The position numbers and the translations under genes are program-made. A model generated the notes under the pieces. It was not told where the DNA came from. It did not search any database and saw only the letters and a program-made list of their open reading frames with translations. Of a DNA stretch of 64,000 nucleotides, positions 59,924 to 64,000 are shown one piece after another (position 1 is the stretch's first letter; each line of letters begins with the position of its first letter). The stretch comes from SVQP01 sp045606685 (GTDB lineage Bacteria > Bacillota > Clostridia > Oscillospirales > CAG-272), in NCBI GenBank assembly GCA_045606685.1, contig JAZUSJ010000081.1, positions 10,869 through 74,868 of the forward strand, written 5' to 3'.

Positions 59924-60541
59924 ATGTATTATCCGCAATATCCGAGAGACGCCCTTGTCCCGACCGTCATTGAACAAACCGGCAGAGGTGAGCGAGCTTA
60001 TGATATTTTCTCTCGCCTGCTTGGTGACCGTATCATTTTCCTGTCTGATGAGGTCAATGATGCAACCGCTTCTCTGGTCGTTGCACAGATGCTCTTCCTC
60101 GAATCGCAGGACCCCGACAAGGATATTTATTTCTACATTAATAGCCCCGGCGGTTCTGTGACTGCAGGTATGGCTATCTACGACACCATGAATTTTATCC
60201 GCTGTGACGTTTCTACCATTTGTATCGGTCTTGCTGCAAGCATGGGTGCATTCCTGCTTTCCGCAGGCACTAAGGGCAAGAGAATTGCCCTGCCTCATAG
60301 TGAGATCATGATCCATCAGCCCAGCGGCGGCGCAAGAGGCCAGGCCAGCGATATCAAGATCCAGGCGGATCTGATCCTTCGCACGCGCAAGACCTTGAAT
60401 GAGCTGCTCGCCCAGCATACCGGCCAATCGGTCAAGCAGATCGAAAAGGACACCGAAAGAGATCATTTCATGACCGCAGAAGAAGCATTGGCATACGGCA
60501 TCGTTGACCAGGTCAAGGCATTCCGCGGCGAGATCAAGTGA
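59924..60541 (+). CDS. clpP: ATP-dependent Clp protease proteolytic subunit
   Basis: A 205-residue serine peptidase. Ser in GLAASMGAF near 100, His in IMIHQPSG near 125 and an Asp near 170 form the triad; YINSPGGSV is the adjacent substrate strand. It forms the 14-mer chamber fed by ClpX (next gene) and possibly by the ClpE-like protein at 18384. Its stop lies ten bases before the clpX ATG. Confidence 0.97.
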   Translation: MYYPQYPRDALVPTVIEQTGRGERAYDIFSRLLGDRIIFLSDEVNDATASLVVAQMLFLESQDPDKDIYFYINSPGGSVTAGMAIYDTMNFIRCDVSTICIGLAASMGAFLLSAGTKGKRIALPHSEIMIHQPSGGARGQASDIKIQADLILRTRKTLNELLAQHTGQSVKQIEKDTERDHFMTAEEALAYGIVDQVKAFRGEIK

Positions 60542-60551
60542 GGTAGATCGC

Positions 60552-61898
60552 ATGGCCAACACCCATAACGGTTCCCGCAAAGGCGGCAATGGGGATGTTC
60601 CCTTTTGCAGCTTTTGCGGCAGACATGAAAGTCAGGTCAATTTTTTGATCTCTTCCCCTACGGGCGCTTATATTTGTGACTATTGCGTGGAGGCTTGCAG
60701 TGAATCGATTGAGCACACCATGGCTCCTACCATTGATCTTGCCAAGCTTTCCATGGACACCTTGCCCAAGCCAATGGATATCAAGAAAGCACTTGATGAA
60801 TATGTAATCGGTCAGGATCAAGCCAAGATCGCTCTGTCTGTATCAGTTTACAATCACTATAAACGCGTGCTGTCCAAAAATGCCAAGCCTAAGGGACGCA
60901 GAAAAAAGGCACAGTCCGAACAGGATGATGTCGAGCTGCAAAAAAGCAACGTGCTTCTGATCGGCCCCACCGGTGTCGGCAAAACGTATCTTGCTCAGAC
61001 GCTCGCAAAAACGCTTCAGGTTCCTTTTGCCATTGCCGATGCTACGACATTGACCGAAGCCGGTTACGTTGGCGAGGATGTGGAAAACATTTTGCTTCGA
61101 TTGATCCAGGCGGCTGATTATGATGTGGATCTTGCCGAACACGGTATCATTTATATCGACGAGATCGATAAGATCTCCCGCAAGAGCGAAAACAGATCTA
61201 TTACGCGCGATGTTTCCGGTGAAGGTGTGCAGCAGGCGCTTCTCAAGATCCTGGAAGGTACTGTTGCTAACGTTCCCCCTCAAGGCGGTCGTAAGCATCC
61301 TAATCAGGAATTCATCAAGATCAATACGGAAAACATTCTGTTTATCTGCGGCGGTGCATTTGACGGTCTTGAAGGCATCATTGAAAAAAGAAAAGGCAAT
61401 CAAGCCATTGGCTTCTGCGCTGAGATCCAGACAAAGTCGCAAAGACGCGACAGCGGCGTTTACCGCGATGTCACGCCCCATGATATTGTCAAGTACGGTT
61501 TGATCCCTGAGCTGATCGGCAGACTTCCCGTTATTGTATCACTCAACGATCTGGATAAGGATGCTCTGCTGAGAATCATCAAGGAGCCCAAATCTGCTTT
61601 GCTCAAGCAGTATATCAAGCTGTTTGATATGGACAACGTCAAGCTGACACTGACTGATGACGCGCTTGAAGCTGTTGCTGAGCTTGCTATCAAGCGTAAT
61701 ACGGGTGCCCGCGGTCTGCGTTCCATCATGGAAGGCATCATGATGCAAACCATGTTTGAGATTCCCTCTCGCGATGACGTTACCGAGGTCATTATTCACC
61801 GGGATTGCATTGAGCAAGGTGCTTTACCCGAGCTGGTGATTCGTACGGAACAGTTGCCTCAAGGCAATGATCAGATTCTAATTGACTTTGAGAATTAA
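60552..61898 (+). CDS. clpX: Clp protease ATP-binding subunit ClpX
   Basis: The ATG at 60552 gives 448 residues. The N-terminal C4 zinc domain (CSFC near 19, CDYC near 41) recruits substrates. Walker A is GPTGVGKT near 139, Walker B IIYIDEIDK, and the IGF loop for ClpP docking lies near 288. An Arg-rich GARGLR sensor-2 follows. It unfolds substrates for ClpP. It ends with a strong terminator. Confidence 0.97.
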   Translation: MANTHNGSRKGGNGDVPFCSFCGRHESQVNFLISSPTGAYICDYCVEACSESIEHTMAPTIDLAKLSMDTLPKPMDIKKALDEYVIGQDQAKIALSVSVYNHYKRVLSKNAKPKGRRKKAQSEQDDVELQKSNVLLIGPTGVGKTYLAQTLAKTLQVPFAIADATTLTEAGYVGEDVENILLRLIQAADYDVDLAEHGIIYIDEIDKISRKSENRSITRDVSGEGVQQALLKILEGTVANVPPQGGRKHPNQEFIKINTENILFICGGAFDGLEGIIEKRKGNQAIGFCAEIQTKSQRRDSGVYRDVTPHDIVKYGLIPELIGRLPVIVSLNDLDKDALLRIIKEPKSALLKQYIKLFDMDNVKLTLTDDALEAVAELAIKRNTGARGLRSIMEGIMMQTMFEIPSRDDVTEVIIHRDCIEQGALPELVIRTEQLPQGNDQILIDFEN

Positions 61899-61903
61899 TA
61901 GCA

Positions 61904-61947
61904 AAAATGACTTATTGCTTACCTTGCAATGAGTCATTTTGTTTTTT
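61904..61947 (+). terminator. Rho-independent terminator after clpX
   Basis: Fifteen-base arms AAAATGACTTATTGC with one G-T pair, a seven-base loop, followed by GTTTTTTG. Confidence 0.9.
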
Positions 61948-61973
61948 GTGCTATGGGTGATGTATATTTTGCT

Positions 61974-62002
61974 TTGACAAAACCATCATTTTAATGTATA
62001 AT
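61974..62002 (+). promoter_or_regulatory. Perfect-consensus promoter of the AraC-family gene
   Basis: TTGACA at 61974-61979 and TATAAT at 61997-62002 with a 17-bp spacer. The ATG follows 36 bases later. Confidence 0.85.
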
Positions 62003-62037
62003 ATACTTGGGGGGAATAGTAGATTACGAGGTGAATT

Positions 62038-62883
62038 ATGAAGTACCAACCCAACCTTGTCATGCTTTCCGATGAATTAAAGCCTTCTGCGCAAATGATG
62101 ACTGTCGTACTGTTGCGTACCGAATCATTACATTTGACGTCAGGCCAAACACAGTTGTATTTAAGCGGTCATTTTGCGCTATGCTTGGGCCCGGATGAAT
62201 CAATCCGCATAGGAAAAGGCGACTATGATGCAAGATCATTCGCCTTTAGTCCGTATTTTTACAACGTGAATCTCAATTATGATATGATTCATGCATCGGA
62301 TTACGCAGTACTTTGCAAAAGACATGACTTCCCTGATTTCCATTTGTTCTTAGAGAGAAACAGCAACTATTTTGGCGTTATTCCATTGTCAGCTGACGGT
62401 TATGACTGTATGAATGATTATTATACCAGGATCGACCGATTTATAAAAAATCACAATTCTGATCTTATGTGGTCGTGTCACGTGCGATCGCAACTGATCT
62501 CAGTATTATATTTTTTAGAAAGTGCATATCTTGGAAATGATGAAAAAGAGGTCAGCGGGATTATACGGTATATCCGAGAACACGTTGCTTCTCCCTTGAA
62601 TCTGAAACAATTATGTCAGACCTTTCGTACAAATCGAACCACGCTGACAAAACAGTTCAAAGAATTGACAGGGCTGACACCTATGCAATTTGTTCTGGAG
62701 GAACGACTCAATCAAACGCGCTCGGAGCTGCTATTTACCGGATTGCCCATTGGCGAGATCGCGCTGAAATACGGTTTTTCAGATGCCAATTACTATATTC
62801 GTGCTTTCAAACGCAGATACGGAAAATCTCCTTTGCAATACAGAAAAGAATGCAGAGAAAAACGCGCAGAACTGCAAAAATGA
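62038..62883 (+). CDS. AraC-family transcriptional regulator
   Basis: A 281-residue protein. The first about 150 residues form a possible cupin-like sensor domain without recognised ligand residues. The C-terminal about 100 residues have both AraC helix-turn-helix units: LNLKQLCQTFRTNRTTLTKQFKELTG and PIGEIALKYGFSDANYYIRAFKRRYGKSPLQYR. It is transcribed alone. Its target may be itself, a sugar gene or the converging Cys-rich gene; none can be chosen by reading. Confidence 0.9.
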   Translation: MKYQPNLVMLSDELKPSAQMMTVVLLRTESLHLTSGQTQLYLSGHFALCLGPDESIRIGKGDYDARSFAFSPYFYNVNLNYDMIHASDYAVLCKRHDFPDFHLFLERNSNYFGVIPLSADGYDCMNDYYTRIDRFIKNHNSDLMWSCHVRSQLISVLYFLESAYLGNDEKEVSGIIRYIREHVASPLNLKQLCQTFRTNRTTLTKQFKELTGLTPMQFVLEERLNQTRSELLFTGLPIGEIALKYGFSDANYYIRAFKRRYGKSPLQYRKECREKRAELQK

Positions 62884-62911
62884 AGGATCCGCACCATTGG
62901 TGCGGATCCTT
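62883..62911. terminator. Terminator between AraC and Cys-rich genes
   Basis: AAGGATCCGCACCA and its complement form a 14-base stem starting at the AraC stop codon, with a short T-rich tail. Confidence 0.8.
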
Positions 62912-62915
62912 TGCT

Positions 62916-63746
62916 TTATGAGCAACCGCAGTTCCCTGCACGATCTCCCTTGAGCTCACCGCAATATCCGGGCGGACAAAACTCCGCAGTCGGAAACGGC
63001 ATATGTCTGAAGACACTGCAAGGATCAGAGGAATCATTGCTGACGCATTCCTTATCCGGAACACAGAATTCTGTTGCATGGATCAAATACTGTGCAGGTC
63101 TCACCAGGCGAATGACCGAGAAAAGGCCAAAGGATACCGCAAGGAATCTGCGATAATCCTCGTCATGCCCCATCGATTGCGCAAGATCATCACAGACACC
63201 GTCCGGAATATCGCAAGCACAGCAACAGCAGTTACAGCAATCCTGTACTTGTTCAACCACCTTAATCCCCAGCACAATGGGATCTACAACCTCAATGATG
63301 GCTTCAGGAACGTTCTTTTCACCGCAAACGGGAACGGGACGGGCACAGAAATCATTGTTGCACTTTCCGGATTTGAAAATACTGACGTTGCTTTCGCTGC
63401 CATACAGAACAACGCTCTTTTCAAGCACCGCAATACCTTGGAATTCCTGCGTTCTCGCGTTGATACAAGCTTCAAAGGCAAGCTTGATATAGAAGCGAAT
63501 GGTTACAGTATAAAAGCCGCGGTTAAACTGTACAGGCTCAATATTGATGTGCGTCCAGGCAATATCCGCGCACTTCACACGAACGTTGGTGGTATGCTCA
63601 ATGATCTCCTGACCGTAGTCTGTCAGGTATACGCGGACATTCTCAAAACAATCGCGATCTCTGCAGGAGTCCAGAATCCGGTTGGTTTCAATACAAACCG
63701 TTTCCTTGGAGTTGCAGGAATTGGTTGTGAATCTGTTATCTGACAT
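62916..63746 (-). CDS. Cysteine-rich conserved clostridial protein, possible spore-associated
   Basis: A 276-residue soluble protein with 24 Cys, including CCNCCCCACD near 170, and a Cys-Gly-Cys-Ser end. There is no signal peptide. The N-terminal half (CIETNRILDSCRDRDCFENVRVYLT, then NVRVKCADI and INIEPVQFNRGFYTVTIRF) is a beta-rich module familiar from uncharacterised proteins of Clostridia. GGAGGTG precedes the ATG. A sporulation-like promoter is seen upstream. High Cys suggests cross-linking in a spore coat or metal binding; both are inference. Confidence 0.75.
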   Translation of the reverse strand: MSDNRFTTNSCNSKETVCIETNRILDSCRDRDCFENVRVYLTDYGQEIIEHTTNVRVKCADIAWTHINIEPVQFNRGFYTVTIRFYIKLAFEACINARTQEFQGIAVLEKSVVLYGSESNVSIFKSGKCNNDFCARPVPVCGEKNVPEAIIEVVDPIVLGIKVVEQVQDCCNCCCCACDIPDGVCDDLAQSMGHDEDYRRFLAVSFGLFSVIRLVRPAQYLIHATEFCVPDKECVSNDSSDPCSVFRHMPFPTAEFCPPGYCGELKGDRAGNCGCS

Positions 63747-63791
63747 AGTAACACCTCCATAAGATCAGAAGCGAAAAGGCTTCTTCCCTAA

Positions 63792-63819
63792 TATGGTATG
63801 CAGGTGCGACGCATTGTGA
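63792..63819 (-). promoter_or_regulatory. Sporulation-type promoter candidate of the Cys-rich gene
   Basis: On the minus strand CATACCATA (63792-63800) fits CATAnnnTA of sigma-K and nearly CATACAnT of sigma-E. TCACAAT (63813-63819), 12 bp upstream, is a weak -35. Confidence 0.4.
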
Positions 63820-63874
63820 CAATCTTGAACACGATAAATTTGCATTCGACAAAAACGACAGTAAATTCTCAAAG

Positions 63875-63908
63875 TAAATGCAACAGTGCAATTTAGAAGT
63901 TGCATTTA
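63875..63908. promoter_or_regulatory. Inverted repeat operator candidate before the last gene
   Basis: TAAATGCAAC (63875-63884) and GTTGCATTTA (63899-63908) are perfect complements separated by 14 bp. They lie just upstream of an extended -10. Confidence 0.5.
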
Positions 63909-63947
63909 GTGTGAGAAGGATTTTGTGGTAGAATTTAGTCTGAGAAA
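63905..63947 (+). promoter_or_regulatory. Direct repeat around an extended -10
   Basis: ATTTAGTGTGAGAA (63905-63918) and ATTTAGTCTGAGAA (63934-63947) differ at one base and are 29 bp apart. TGGTAGAAT (63927-63935) between them is an extended -10. Possible activator or repressor sites for the gene that begins at 63963. Confidence 0.5.
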
Positions 63948-63962
63948 TGGAGGGCTCAGACT

Positions 63963-64000
63963 ATGAGAAACAACGAAAAGAAAAACAAGCATATGACACT
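63963..64000 (+). CDS. First codons of a gene cut by the window end
   Basis: ATG at 63963 follows GGAGGG. The 12 full codons seen are Asn/Lys-rich with no hydrophobic core yet. The promoter and repeat elements upstream support a real gene. Product unknown. Confidence 0.6.
   Translation, partial: MRNNEKKNKHMT

Noticed and set aside
1..64000. tRNA, rRNA, insertion sequence or prophage
   Set aside because: No conserved tRNA arms, rRNA segments, transposase, integrase or phage structural genes were recognised by reading; a tRNAscan and Rfam search would settle it.

Overview
The window reads as one chromosomal stretch of a spore-forming, low-to-moderate-GC Bacillota, most likely class Clostridia. 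Evidence seen here: a PolC-type replicase; the Firmicute order rpsB-tsf-pyrH-frr-uppS-cdsA-dxr-rseP-ispG-polC; SpoIIID, a PdaA-like deacetylase, YlmC/YmxH and DUF1540 sporulation-type genes; an ApgM-type phosphoglycerate mutase domain; strong AGGAGG ribosome sites; and near-consensus TTGACA-17-TATAAT promoters. No species is assigned. No phage, transposase, CRISPR array, rRNA or tRNA was recognised.

Layout. 1-6016 is a cell-surface island: the tail of one secreted protein, two complete tandem paralogues with matching promoters and a C-terminal Gly-Cys/transmembrane/Lys anchor, an intergenic region with stacked hairpins and a nested palindromic repeat, and a large lipoprotein. 6079-12140 (minus strand) holds an XRE regulator, ruvAB, a YfhO-type membrane glycosyltransferase and DUF951. 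12355-23838 (plus) holds ruvC, an rRNA-type methyltransferase, the ecfA1-ecfA2-ecfT transporter core, truA, DUF5711, a zinc-finger ClpE-like unfoldase, a P-type-ATPase-shaped protein lacking its catalytic motifs, and ylmC/ymxH. 24054-36702 is the conserved translation, UMP kinase, isoprenoid, phospholipid and PolC cluster, followed by a GH2 mannosidase-like gene. 39145-44829 (minus) holds a second XRE regulator, the DUF4956/VTC polyphosphate pair, and argGH under an ARG-box promoter.

45021-50947 mixes polysaccharide deacetylases, a YesL-like membrane protein, a TrmH-family methyltransferase, spoIIID, a small orphan protein, a HAD phosphatase and a membrane-anchored protein. 51134-57447 is an operon-like run that starts with a single ORF joining ApgM phosphoglycerate mutase to type I signal peptidase, then ylqF, rnhB, yraN, an M19 dipeptidase and a threonine synthase. 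57490-64000 holds DUF1540, a metallophosphoesterase, tig-clpP-clpX, an AraC regulator, a 24-cysteine clostridial protein and the first codons of another gene.

Points most worth following: (1) the in-frame ApgM-signal peptidase fusion with an A9 run at the junction; (2) the catalytically degenerate P-type ATPase directly behind a ClpE-like unfoldase; (3) the AGTGATATT nested palindrome at 3683-3855; (4) the paralogous surface proteins with a shared promoter/operator and a common Gly-Cys C-terminal signal; (5) several sporulation-sigma-like promoters in front of sporulation-type genes. All functional statements rest on motif recognition by reading; no database search or alignment was run.
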